A program made the translations under genes and the position numbers. From Sarcocystis neurona (Eukaryota > Apicomplexa > Conoidasida > Eucoccidiorida > Sarcocystidae): a stretch of DNA of 64,000 bases. Position 1 is the first letter of the stretch, and the number at the start of each line of letters is the position of its first letter. Under the pieces are notes generated by a model. That model was not told the DNA's origin. It worked only from the letters and a program-made list of their open reading frames with translations, and did no database searches. This document shows positions 45,530-55,772 of the stretch, piece by piece. The stretch lies in the NCBI GenBank assembly GCA_000727475.1, contig KL647317.1:682016-746015 (forward strand), in the 5' to 3' direction.

Positions 45530-48500
45530 GACGTCCGTACACCTTTGGCTAACACCCACGCGGACACAACAGTAGGATGCTTCAGCGCGTCCCTGCAGAC
45601 GTTTCAGCAGTGATGCAAAGGAGCCTAGAAAACGCCGCTTCATGGGTGTCGTCGAAGTGTGTCTCCTCCTCTCCCGCTCTCTCTGTGGAGGTACGCGTGT
45701 ACATATATATATACACAGACAGAGAGACATAGAATTACTACTTATATATATATATATCTCTGAATGTATGTATGTATGTACGTATGTATGTATGTATAGA
45801 TTTGCTTCCGTGATTGTGCGAGTGTGGGTCCATGCGGGCGTCGTCTCCGTAGGTATATGCGTGGGAGTTCTGAGTCGAGGCGAGGCCGTGTGAACGCTTT
45901 CTTTTTTCACGCTTCGTATTGATGTTGTTGCCGCCAATCGACTGGTATGTATATTTGCCAGAGCTGCTGTAACTGTCTCGGTGAACACAGCGTTAATGAA
46001 GAACGTTCTTCTCTTCGGGCCAAAGTAGCGGCGTCCTGCGAGGACTTCCCATCCCTGGGCGGCCCGGCCAGTATTTGACTGAGCTCGTGCCAAGATTCGT
46101 GTGGCTCAGGTGTAGCGAGAAGGATAATAAGGTATAAGACGTTGCGCGCAAACAAACGCGTATGTGCGCGTGGTGTTTGCTGCAGGAATGACGGTGAAGT
46201 ACTTTCCTCTGTACTTCAAGACCGAGTACAATTTCAAACCCATACACTCCTGTCTCCTATCTTCTACCTACACGCTCTTCATTGTCGCCTTTACATATGG
46301 TGAGATTCTCCGCCCCAGAGACGCACAACACGTGCTTAACGCCTTGCCGTAGACGCGGTCCACGCACCGGCGTGCCCGCCCCTCTTACTGTGCTGCCGCA
46401 GCGACATGACAGACTGGCCCCTGCCCCAGCGGCAAAACACCAGCAGCGGTAGTAGCCTCCTCACAACGCAGATAGAACCCGCGTCTCCAACAGCATCAGC
46501 AGCGACAGGATGCCTCGGGGCGCACGGAGGCGACAGCGTCATTCCCGCCGCCTGCAGAGCGAGGCGCCGACACGACGCAGGGCGATGTGCAGCTCGCAGA
46601 GCCACAGACGCAGCAGCAAGCAGTAGCAGCAGTCGACACAGCAGGTAGCAGCGTGATTCTGCCGGGCTCTTGCGGATGGCAAGCCGAGGAGGCGGCAGAG
46701 ACGCCTCGTCTCCGATTGGTTGACCTGCGCTTTGTAGTTTTTCTACCGCGGCACACAGCTGTAGCAGCAACACGCCGCAAGAATGCGGCAGATAGGAGCA
46801 ACGCAGCAAGTCGCGGCGCCATCAGAAAAGAGCTGCGACTTCTACGTGTTGCCGCAGCGAAGAAAACAGCAGAAGCACTTGCGTGCAGCGGACCTGCAGC
46901 GGCAGTAGCAGTGCGCTGCGCACCGCTGCGGCTTGTGTGTCCCGCTAAGCAGCAGCATCAGCAGCAGCAGCCCACTGCGTTGTGTCCGTCTCACGAGAAG
47001 GGAGCTGCTGCTCAGGCATTGCAACTGCACAGTCAGGAAGACACGTGTTTTTTGAAACCGCTTCGCAGTCTCCCACAACGTATTTTCGATTCTCACGGCA
47101 TGTGCAGCTTCCCCGTGTGGTCTCTCGGACTTCGTTGAAATTGTCGGGCACGCTGGAATAACCGCTGCGTGTCTAACAGCGGCTGGCCTCGCCCACGCCC
47201 AGCCGCAGCAGCTGCTGCTAATATGTATACGTCGGTTGTGTATACGTGGAACCTTTTCCAGTCTCTCTGCTTGTCTCCCTGCACGTTTATATGTGTACAA
47301 ATATGTTGCAACTACATCTTGTCTCTGTCTCTCTCTGTCTGCATGTCTACGTATGTGTGTACGTCCTATATACATATATATGTATATATAGGGCAGCGGG
47401 AGAAGCTGCTACTTCACAAACGTTTGTGCGCATGCTGTACCGCCTGCTAGCCGGCGAGACGACGGCTGAGAAATTTGATTGGGCCCTTCGTAGATGGGGT
47501 TGTCGAAGAAGGTGGAGACACTTCCGAATATGTAGACGGCTGCGTACAGCCCAGGCACCGGGACTTCTATTTTTTTTCTCCTTCACGATCTCACGAGCGA
47601 TACAAGGATAAACAGATATATCCTTATATATATGTATATATATGTACGCGCACCCATGTATGTACATCTGTATACACAGGTAAAAATATCTGCATATATA
47701 TATATATATGTTGTGCATACGAGGACATACGAGAACGTACGTACAAGCCGATGTTTATAGATGCATATAAAAATTTTGATGCCAGTGAAGATGTGCGGTT
47801 TTGCATCGGTGTTTGTTTACAGTAGTTGGTGTAGGCAAGCAATATGGATCCGTGCGCATGCGTCTGCAATGCAGAGAGAAACGTTGAGGAATTTCCGTAC
47901 GTCGGTATGTGTTAACGTGCCCCCGCTCCCCCCTGTTTACATGCGTATTGCAGGGCTGTTGTTGTCCTGCCTGCCTCTCTCTTTCTGTCTCTTTCTCTGT
48001 GTATGTTTAGGTGTAACTCATTCGTTCGCTCTCTACGGATGCACCCAAGATGCATATATACGTATATACGTATACACGCATATATATATATATATATATC
48101 GGTGTAGCTGTGGACGTGCGTGTTGCTGACCCACTTGACAGAAGGTTGTAACTTTCTGTCTATCTGCAGGTGTATGTGTGTGTGTGTGAGTGTTCCTATG
48201 GACGCGTAGGCGTATAGGGATACGCATTTTTTTGTAGGCTGCTAATCTAAGTGGGTGTATACATATATGGCGATGTATAGCTGCGTATCAAGATCAATAT
48301 ACGTACGCGTGTCTAGTCATACACGTAGGTGGATTCAAGCGGAGAAATATATAGAGATACATGTACGGAAATACGTATATGAGAATGCAGCAGCTCGTGA
48401 ACTGTGCTGTGATCTTCGCCTGTACAGCGATCCAACGGGTGGCAACGCGGTGGGGCAGGGCCCAAGCGTCGCTGGTATTTACTGCCCTCGGCGTCTCGTA

Positions 48501-51500
48501 AGTCGGTTGATGCACGTATTTGACTGATACGTAAGCATCCACAGCAGTAATATCTGCATAACAGGGATATACGCAAGTGAATACGTATGTGTCTAATACG
48601 GCTTGCTCGGGCCTCAACATCTCGTCTGTATCGAGACGTATACATACCTTCATGTATAGGTGCCCGTAGTTAACGCGTATATGTATACACAACATATGTG
48701 TACATGTGTTGAGGTGTATAGACACATGCATTTGCAGGGACAGATAAGCCTTCGCGTATACATAAATAGAGAGAGATACACGAGTGCAGGCCTACAGTAG
48801 ACGCTTCCTACTTTCACGCACGTAAGCCCGCCGGCACGTCTGTGTGCATCTGCACGTTGATGTACTGATTCACTTGTAAAAAAAAACACCCGCGTGCTTG
48901 TAGGGATGAGTTCGGGGCAAAGAGAAAGAAATATACGTACTTAATCAGATCGACGTGTAGGCATCTTCGCTGCATTGCTTTGCAGAGCAAGCACGAGCTG
49001 TAGGCCGTGCGCGTCACTTACGCGCTCTTGAAGGCACTTCACTGGCTGAAAATTGCATTAGATCACAGGCTGATCCCGCTGCCTACCGACGTGCGCGACC
49101 ACCTACGTAGAGTCCGATGGTAGCGTGTATCTCTGTAGATTATCTACTGAAATACAAATAGCGTCACAAAACACTGCCTTTGCCTGTTATCGCATCTGTC
49201 CGCTCGTTTTTTTGCTGAATGCTCGCCAGACCACTCCGCACAACTCTTTCTGTGTAGACAGACAGGGAAACAGACGAGAAGGGAGAGAGACAGATAGAGA
49301 GAGCTGCTGTACACCTGCTCGCATGCTGGCTCGGTCGTTGGGCAAATCGTGTGCACCCCGCGTGGGCGCTTCGGCTTCGATTCGGTTGAACAAGAGCGTG
49401 CCTCGTGGCGCTGGCGTGTGAAGAAAGGTTTTTCTTGAGGTTAGCGTGCTGGCTTGCTTTTTTCCCGTCGGTGTGTGTCGGTGCTCCGTCTGGTACTCGT
49501 GACCTTCCTGTGGCCGAATTCCTGCTGCGGTCGGTGCGTGTCCAGGTGTTTATTTCTTCTTGTCTGCCTTCGGAAATTACCCCTCGTCATTATCGTTTAT
49601 CTGCTGAGGTAAGTCGCGATTGTCTTATCAAAAACTCACGCACCGATAGCTCCTCCGTCGGCGTACGGGGTGTACGTACACCGTGCCGTCTAAGGAGTCT
49701 ATATTAAAGACTCTCTGGTGTGTGTCAGTAGTGTATACGTACACTGCCTTCAAGGCCTTATCAATGATCGCACCTCATTCGAAAGTTTGTCTTACTCTTT
49801 TACTTCTTGCCTTTCGTACTGAGAGTTCTCTGTACTCTTCTGTTGACTACCGCAGGCAGACACATTCACTCTGCTGGTGTGCGCCCCTGACAGCGGTGTG
49901 CGTACACCTCGTTGTGGCATGTCAGTGGTGTCCACGTCAATATTGTGGAGGTGCAGTCACCCTCAGTGTGACGTGGACAGAAGTAGACACCAAACAAATA
50001 TCCGTTCGCAGTTTTGCAGGTGCACGTCTCCACAGTTTTCTGGCAAGCCTTAAAAAAAGACCGGCCCTCGAGCACACACGGAGATACCGGTGTACCTCTT
50101 GTCAACGGTGTGGATGTCAGTCGCACATACTTACATCCTCCAAAGTATACGTGTGTGTCTTTTTGTGATGAGAAGTTCGAACCCGCGCTCGGCGAAAGTG
50201 CAGTCGCACGAGAGGTGCCCGATGATGCACCTAAGAAAACGTGCTTCTTTTCTATGCAGATGCTGAGGTGCACACACACGTAGGGAAACGGTAACGTGTG
50301 GAGGAAGTTAAAGCATATCCACGCGAATGCGTGCACATAGACGCGACGAAACGCGGGACGTCTTTCCGAATTGTGCGTGGAAAAAGGTCGTCGCCTGGTG
50401 TAGAGAAAAGACGGTTTGCTAATACAGCTGCTGGCTTCAAGCGGGAGACGGCTCTCCACTGATGTATTTGTGTCTGTGGAGAATTGGTGGAGTGCGTGCC
50501 CCCGGTGCCTGAAATATTTGAAGAAGGGCAGTTCTTCCTAGCCTCTACGCATATACGCGTGTATGCGTCCTTCACTCTGCAGCGAAGGAGGGAGGCACGC
50601 GCACTTGTTGAAAAACTTATCAAACTCTCAGTTCTCGTGACTCGAAAAAGGCTTCACGTCACGCCCGTCTGAGGTGTCCGTACGCCACTCTGGGCCTGGC
50701 GACCTGCGGTTGTACACACAGCACCTCTTTCACTGGCATGAGAGACTTCTGTAAACATTCCCGATTCCACCACCAACTAGAGGTGGTGTGTACCAGTGAC
50801 ATTCTCTTCTTTGCCGTATGGGTGTACGCGAATCTTGTCTGTACGGACCACGAGCATTCTACTCATGGTGTACGTACACACGACGGAAACATGTCACTGC
50901 ATTCTATTTGGAGTGTACGTACCGACAGTGCGAAATAAGCGCCTCAGCCACTCTCTTTTCCGTTGTTGCACCTATACTTCGTTCCCTTTTCGAGTGGAAA
51001 GTGTGGCCGGCCCCTACGTCTTTCTCGAGGTACAACCACTTCATTTTACAAGGGTTTCTCTGCGTTTTTTGAGTGTGGCAGATGTGTTTTACGTTAGCCT
51101 GTAAAGCGTGTTTCAGTGCCGGGCTACGCACGCAACGCTTCGTGTCTATGCGCTACTTGACAAACCTGGACGAAAGTAGCCCCTCCACGCCTGTCGAAGA
51201 ATGCAGCAGCGCGATTTTCCTCGTATGCTACTACGAAGCACGCTCGCCCCGTAGAAGCATGGGTCTCTGCAAGGTGTACAAATTTTTTGTCGTTGTTTGC
51301 GGTGCTCTATGGTGAGACGTATCGCAGACTCGTGTATCTATGGTGGAGCAACTGATGTTTATTTCCTGTGTATACTTGTGCTGCTCCTTTACGCGCCGCA
51401 GATGAGAGGAAGCGAATTTGCCGCAGGTGAAATGCTGCTGTTGAACCTAGTTTGTCTTGCCGTTCAGGTGCTTGCGTCGCCTACGCCTGCTGCTGCTGCT

Positions 51501-52955
51501 GCCACTCGTGTGCGTGCTGCTCCTCGGTCTGCTGTTGAACATTTGCTGTGCAGCGTCTGCTGCTGCTCCTCCTCTTGGTGCCCTTGATGATCCCTACGGT
51601 TCTTCTGCTGCTCCTTTCCCTGTTGGCTTCTGCGGCCAACGCTCTCACTGATCTTTCTCTTGCCACCGGTACCGTGTGTGTTGTGTGGCTGCTCCGGCTC
51701 CTCCCACAAGATCGGCATTTCGGCACTGCTGCTGATAGAGTTTCTGCTGCTGCGCTGTTACTGTACCCTTTTGCGGCTCCTCCTGCGGCTGCCGGGGTCC
51801 ATATGCTGTTGTTGCTGGTGACGCGGTGCTGCTGCTCCCGTCTCTCCTGTTTTGTGTGGGCCTGTCTTCATCTTGCAAACTTGCTAATTTGGCTCTCCGC
51901 TTTCGGACCCTCCTGAGTCGAGCCGCCTGCAGCAGCTGCCGCTGCGTTCGTGGCTTTATGTGTATTCACCTGGTCTACTGCTGCCCGACACTTTCTGTGG
52001 TTGCTGCTGTGACACGTTGCAGGGGCGCGTTTCAGAACGCATCCACTCCTCTCGATCGGTCTCTGGTGATGGACTGCATCGACCTAAAGCACGTGGGAAA
52101 GTGGAGTGCTTTGCAGTCTCTTGCCACCATGATGTGGTCCCTCTCTGCTCTAGTCGGGGGACTCATTGCCGACAAAGTTTCCTATAGAAGTACATTCGTC
52201 ATCACCGGTGAGTCGCTCTGTACGCCCTCCTGTGTACATATATATATAAACATGTATACATAGGTCCATATAGGAAGTGGATAAAGAAAATGAAATACAG
52301 GCGCGTCGGAGGAAACTATATCCTATCGGTTTTAACTCATAGTGACAGCCACCAGCAATTTAAATTCCGTATGCCTTATTATATATGTATGTGTGTACGT
52401 ACAGCGTGTTGCTCTCGAAACAGGAATGGGTGGTGGTTCTTCTTAAATATATACGTTTGTACTGCCATATTGGGACCTCTGCCAGATATTGCTGTTTCTG
52501 CGGATATATATGTATATTTATGCGCAAAATGCGTACGTATGTGTGTACACATACGTATTTGCTTGTAAGTGTGAAACTTCGCAGCCTGGTTAATTGTCGG
52601 GTTTGGTTCTGTGTAATGTACGCAGTCTATTTTCTAGTGCCAAGCCCATTTTTTGTACATCGCAGACCTCACCGTGTTAACGTGTTTTTCTCTCCAGAAT
52701 GAAACCCGAGGGGCAGTAGAGTGGATCTCCAGGTAGAGCTGCACGTGGAACGCTTCTTCTGTCAACCACAGGCGTGCAGGAAAGCAATTACGCATCCATA
52801 CCAGCTAGAGCGTGCAAATCTACAGAGCCGACTTTGTGGCTGGCTGTGCTTCTTCAGGCTGCGTATACGTCGTGTCGGAACTAGTTTACCTCCCAATTCT
52901 CTGGCTGCTGCCACCGAATTTCGATAAACAGATGCGAGCGCTGCACCATGTGTAA
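33400..52955 (+). CDS. Major facilitator superfamily (MFS) transporter, 11-exon model
   Basis: Join 33400-34703, 36815-36911, 38401-38536, 41785-41913, 42755-42918, 44330-44705, 46186-46299, 48428-48497, 49440-49529, 52023-52207, 52858-52955; total 2763 nt, 920 aa. Every junction is GT-AG with agreeing phase. The core (from 36815, about 486 aa) reads as a 12-helix MFS protein. TM1 is YFRVLNAVAYAARAASIF. TM2 plus loop 2-3 motif A is LFSGLITIVVAPLAGIVCD-IFKSQR. CSESLFNDCMPPG joins RRSELYVVRR. TM7 is FISHCITFCGAG-MTVKYFPLYF, IQRVATRWGRAQASL follows TM8, and RGAFQNASTPLDRS leads to GKWSALQSLATMMWS and ITGGCVYVVSELVYLPILW. MFS proteins move small solutes across membranes; substrate and location cannot be read here. 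Exon 1 is tentative. The gene spans 19.5 kb because introns of 0.65-3.2 kb are packed with repeats. Confidence 0.85.
34857..34897. repeat. TA dinucleotide run in MFS intron 1
   Basis: Nearly uninterrupted TA repeat of about 40 bp. Confidence 0.9.
35140..35420. repeat. (ACAT/GATA)n microsatellite array
   Basis: About 280 bp of tetranucleotide repeats (CATA with GATA interspersed) in intron 1 of the MFS gene. It generates long Tyr/Ile/His/Thr ORFs on the plus strand and Cys/Met/Val/Tyr ORFs on the minus strand, which are artefacts. Confidence 0.9.
36815..36911 (+). CDS. MFS exon 2: transmembrane helix 1
   Basis: Acceptor gattgcctgcag (ends 36814, phase 2) and donor GCA|GTGCGT at 36912 (phase 0). 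Encodes IYFRVLNAVAYAARAASIFD and AYLFLRFGGNRA, matching the TM1 and short external loop of MFS proteins. Confidence 0.75.
37000..38262. repeat. CTG-rich tract in MFS intron 2
   Basis: About 1.3 kb in which CTG/TTG/CCG triplets dominate the plus strand. It creates overlapping Leu/Cys/Ala ORFs in three plus frames and Gln/Ala/Ser ORFs on the minus strand. No frame shows family similarity; I treat it as intronic. Confidence 0.8.
38263..38397. repeat. 39-bp tandem repeat abutting the exon 3 acceptor
   Basis: About three copies of a 39-bp unit beginning cccgtgctgctattactg; the last copy is degenerate. The array ends 3 bp before the AG of the exon 3 acceptor, so it forms the pyrimidine-rich region of that splice site. 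Confidence 0.8.
38401..38536 (+). CDS. MFS exon 3: helix 2 and motif A
   Basis: Acceptor gtgctgctacag (phase 0), donor ACGT|GTATGA at 38537 (phase 1). Encodes IGTLTLFSGLITIVVAPLAG, then VCDIFKSQRSNFLRGAAIF. The G-x-x-x-D and basic residues correspond to the loop 2-3 signature of MFS transporters. Confidence 0.85.
39125..39800. repeat. (TGTA)n/(TG)n microsatellite array
   Basis: About 675 bp of TATG/TGTG repeats in MFS intron 3. It gives a long artefactual ORF rich in Val/Cys/Tyr/Met. Confidence 0.9.
41785..41913 (+). CDS. MFS exon 4: helices 3-4 region
   Basis: Acceptor tttgcgtctcgcag lies right after a CTG run; phase 1 in, donor CAG|GTAAAT at 41914, phase 1 out. Encodes VNWRAVEGDNFSLLILSTFM, then WKGWYEFVTV and CSESLFNDCMPPG, the conserved loop of this MFS type. 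Confidence 0.87.
42755..42918 (+). CDS. MFS exon 5: helices 5-6 region
   Basis: Acceptor cttgctgcatgcgcag, phase 1 in; donor CAG|GTCCGT at 42919, phase 0 out. Encodes RRSELYVVRRIATTLANGVG, then PLLSLLVFAIEGNTWSLP and VLYVGTILSLPQ. Confidence 0.87.
44330..44705 (+). CDS. MFS exon 6: central loop and helix 7
   Basis: Acceptor gcgctgctcgcag, phase 0; donor G|GTATGC at 44706, phase 1. Encodes VLLLWWWEDVGLPHG, a long Gln/Glu-rich cytoplasmic loop from CAG repeats, then RTPVPRAVPWLIFISHCITF. The loop is much longer than usual for the family's helix 6-7 linker. Confidence 0.83.
46186..46299 (+). CDS. MFS exon 7: end of helix 7 and helix 8
   Basis: Acceptor gtttgctgcag, donor G|GTGAGA at 46300, phase 1 on both sides. 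Encodes GMTVKYFPLYFKTEYNFKPI and HSCLLSSTYTLFIVAFTY. Confidence 0.88.
48428..48497 (+). CDS. MFS exon 8 (70 nt): loop 8-9
   Basis: Acceptor cttcgcctgtacag (ends 48427, phase 1), canonical donor TC|GTAAGT at 48498 (phase 2). Encodes AIQRVATRWGRAQASLVFTA plus LGV; the R-x-G-R motif is the second-half counterpart of motif A. Confidence 0.85.
49440..49529 (+). CDS. MFS exon 9 (90 nt): helix 9
   Basis: Acceptor tttttcttgag, donor CG|GTCGGT at 49530, phase 2 on both sides. Encodes LACWLAFFPSVCVGAPSG, then TRDLPVAEFLL, continuing directly into RGAFQNAS of the next exon. Confidence 0.82.
52023..52207 (+). CDS. MFS exon 10: helices 10-11 region
   Basis: Acceptor gctgtgacacgttgcag, phase 2 in; donor G|GTGAGT at 52208, phase 1 out. 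Encodes GAFQNASTPLDRSLVMDCID, then GKWSALQSLATMMWSLSALV and GGLIADKVSYRSTFVITG, a highly typical MFS segment. Confidence 0.9.
52858..52955 (+). CDS. MFS exon 11: helix 12 and C-terminus
   Basis: Acceptor gctgtgcttcttcag, phase 1. Encodes GCVYVVSELVYLPILWLLPP, then NFDKQMRALHHV and TAA at 52953-52955. Two other in-phase acceptors upstream (52585, 52626) give short ends without a proper last helix, so this exon is preferred. Confidence 0.8.
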
Positions 52956-54650
52956 GCGGCCTGGCGCAGACGGGCAGCTGCTGCGGCGGCGGCGGGTGCA
53001 GCAGTGTCCTTCGGTCACACCAACACCAGCAGCAAGGCGCCGCTTGCAGGAGAATGCAGAGGAGGCAGTGCATCAGGAAAGACGACGTTCTTTTGCAAAT
53101 GCAAGGAACACTCTTCTGTGTTATGTCGGAACAGAAGCCAGGCGAGATGGCAGGAGCTGGGGAAGCCGAGCAGCACGTGCAGGAACAGCACCGTTGCACC
53201 GTTGGAGCGGAAACCGAAGCGTGAACAACTCGAGCAGGAGAAGAAGCACCAGCAGGAGCGACCGAGTGAATTTCTGCGTGCTGTACTATGATCAAGCAGC
53301 TCTGCAGTAATGCAGCCGCCTACCGTGTGAAATATGGAACGCAGAATACGGAGGAGGGAAAAGAGGAGATCAGGGCAGAGACGGATGAGGAACATGTTGG
53401 AGGAGGTGAGTACGAGAGAGATGAAGGAGCGAATAATGAGTGAGGAGAAGAATAACAAGGAGAAGGGCAGCAAGCTCAATACTAAATTTGGAACCAGGTG
53501 ACTGCTGCCTCTGCTAATCTGCCGTAGATCGCGACCAGCGAGAGAGCGACACCCAGGAATAAACACTTCAAGAGGAGCTACACCTCACCAACGACCGAAG
53601 GACAACTCAAAAACCCTGTCGGCAGTCACTCCGTTTTCTTAGCTAATTGTGATACGTGTGCGTAGTTGTTTTTCGGTCACTTCCTGCCCGGGCTGTACAA
53701 TGCGACCAGTCACACGGCAGAGATTATCCGTCTGTAACTTTAATGACGCGCTTCTGTGATTTTAGGAATTTGATGAAGATGATAAGAATATCAGTAACTG
53801 TTGATTGTTGGCTGTGTACTCTCACTGGAAGAGCAACATGTCAGAATGACAAATTGGGATATAGTGCAACGAGAAACGGCTTATAGTTCCTCTCGAGGAT
53901 AAACGTACTCTTCATGCTTTGTCCGGGTTCGGATGCGCACTGCCGAAGGCGACACGGGACCGCATCCTTGGGTGAACGCGGCAATAACAATGCTTGTGGG
54001 GCGGTGTTTGACTGAGGAGCTGAAGGATCAGATGTGAAGGAGATGAGTCCTGGTGATGGCGAGTGCACCTTCAGTGTATAAATACGTGTGCATCATAATG
54101 CTCACTTGCCGGTGGCACGTCGTGAGAGGACTGGGTTTACATGTCTCTATTTATTTGACTCACGGTGACTGTAAAAGCCCACATTGATGTACAGCACTAG
54201 ACACGTACTGATTAAAGAAAAGGCGATGAAGGCTACAGTAAATCGGGGGTACAAGTTGAAAGGAAGGAGCGACTCTACAGGGTTGTGAGGCACGAATATA
54301 TATCGAATAAAACCAATAAGCACGTGCTGCATTTTAGCGCAAGCACAGCCGGAACCGAAGAACAGATATATGGTATATATAAAGAAAGAGAAGGTCAATA
54401 CAGTGAAGGACGGGTATAGGTAGAGACAATGGAATGTATAAGAAAGCGCGGACTGACTTCGAAAAGATAGCTTCTGCTGAAGCGAAGCAGTGGTAGAGTG
54501 CGTGGCGGAGGAAAGCGACACATGGGCGCCGGGCAAGTACGTGTTGAGGTCAAGGACACGGAGTCTAGCACTGTAGAGGGAGTCGTATAACAAGAAATGT
54601 CTCGACGAAACAAGGAAGCAGATGTGATACGTAGGGGTACGTGCTCGAGG
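52956..54650. other. 3' flank of the MFS gene and repeat-poor DNA, no supported gene
   Basis: ORFs at 53004-53291 (+) and 53015-53566 (-) overlap each other and look like opposite readings of an Arg/Glu/Gln-rich 3' flank. A 181-codon minus frame (54147-54692) is Ser/Phe/Tyr-rich and unconvincing. Confidence 0.4.
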
Positions 54651-54652
54651 AA

Positions 54653-55213
54653 TCACGGTAGCGTACGTTGAGCAGCAGATACGACTGCACAATGAATTTT
54701 ACGGACATACGCATGCTGGATCGAGAAGCAAGACGCCGATAAAAGGAAGCGGTGTAGACGGTAGACGCGAACACGTGAGCCCTCTGCAAGCGAGAGAATA
54801 GTAAACCGCCCCACGTTCAGGCGATAAATACGAATGAAGACAAAGCCCAGTTCCACTTGTACATGAAACTGCATACAAAGATTAAGCAAGCAGCACGAAG
54901 TGGCCGAAGTGGAGACTTGCGCCGCACCTGAAAACTTATAGATATTCTCAGAGATATCGGAAGAATCCACGTCAGAGTCGGCGTTCCGCTCCGGTGTCGC
55001 TCTGTTATTGCCTCTAAGGGCGCCCCGTCCCGGTAAATGGAGAGCAGTGACTGTAACGTCAAGAACAAAATTGCCGTTACTCTTGCGTCCCACCGCCACT
55101 ACTCTCCGCAACTTGGTTGACGCCCACAATCTCCACGACCTCCTGTAGCCTGTCAACGCAGTACCAAAATTTCCGACTCGACCGTTGTACCAGTTGCACC
55201 AGTCGTGGAACAT
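54653..55213 (-). CDS. possible minus-strand coding region, unrecognised
   Basis: 186-codon frame beginning MFHDWCNWYNGRVGNFGTAL with coding-like codons to about 54930, where a GTGCGG donor could end an exon (after SENIYKFS). A competing minus frame over 55100-55245 reads DVPRLVQLVQRSSRKFWYCV. Only one can be right and I cannot choose firmly. It may be downstream exon sequence of the gene starting at 55772. Confidence 0.3.
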   Translation of the reverse strand: MFHDWCNWYNGRVGNFGTALTGYRRSWRLWASTKLRRVVAVGRKSNGNFVLDVTVTALHLPGRGALRGNNRATPERNADSDVDSSDISENIYKFSGAAQVSTSATSCCLLNLCMQFHVQVELGFVFIRIYRLNVGRFTILSLAEGSRVRVYRLHRFLLSASCFSIQHAYVRKIHCAVVSAAQRTLP

Positions 55214-55466
55214 CCTGATGAAGGCAGGGTCTTACACTACAGCGTCGTGGGACACGCCTTGCAGCGGTTTCCCAGATGAGTTCAGTTTATCACTCCCACC
55301 TCCCTGCAGTTACTGCCACTGACTCCACAGGTGCAGGGTTTACATCACCTTTCTTGTGGCTGAAAACGTTTCGCTCGTGTTTCCGCGCGGTTTCACCGCG
55401 TTGTCGGGCAGCCGCTCTCCTGCTGCCCTCGACTGCTACTCAAACGGCTTTCTGACACGTCTGCTT

Positions 55467-55772
55467 CTATTTCACTGGAGTTCCGGCTCGCGACCTGCGG
55501 CCAGGAAACATGAACATTACAGTACATGAGCACTGCTCCGCGGGATGGTGTAGTCTTTCAACGATTGCACGTCCAATTCCTCCAGGGTCATCCCTTAAAA
55601 TCAAAGGACGTGGTTCTTGCATGATGTAAGGAAGGCCTTGTAGAAGGTTTCGCAGGCACGCCGTCCTCAGAGCGTCACCCCCGGCTGCAAGTACAGTAAT
55701 CAGCTCTTCCCGAGTTGCCTTCCACCTTCGTTCGCGCGTACGGATTTTTTGCGTTTCGTTGTCGACCGACAT
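55467..55772 (-). CDS. candidate small protein or first exon, unrecognised
   Basis: 101-codon frame from ATG (55772) to TAG, with clear coding character: MSVDNETQKIRTRERRWKAT, then REELITVLAAGGDALRTACL, LLQGLPYIMQEPRPLILRDD and PGGIGRAIVERLHHPAEQ. The first part predicts basic amphipathic helices. It may be complete or spliced (possible donors near 55505-55525) into the region at 55213 and below. No family is recognised. Confidence 0.45.
   Translation of the reverse strand: MSVDNETQKIRTRERRWKATREELITVLAAGGDALRTACLRNLLQGLPYIMQEPRPLILRDDPGGIGRAIVERLHHPAEQCSCTVMFMFPGRRSRAGTPVK

Noticed and set aside
44503..45567. 354-codon minus-strand ORF, antisense to MFS exon 6
   Set aside because: Includes microsatellite-derived Tyr/Ile/His tracts and the antisense of a conserved MFS exon; long only because stops are rare in these repeats.
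50140..50200. GTTCGAACCC-like T-loop suggesting a tRNA gene
   Set aside because: Flanking bases do not form a T stem and no D-arm or acceptor stem can be paired at the right spacing.
52565..52702. Earlier alternative last exons of the MFS gene (acceptors at 52585 or 52626)
   Set aside because: Both are in phase but yield ends of 10-26 residues lacking the expected final transmembrane helix; 52858 supplies LVYLPILWLLPP.
53600..53620. AAACCCT-like telomeric motif
   Set aside because: A single partial occurrence without tandem copies.
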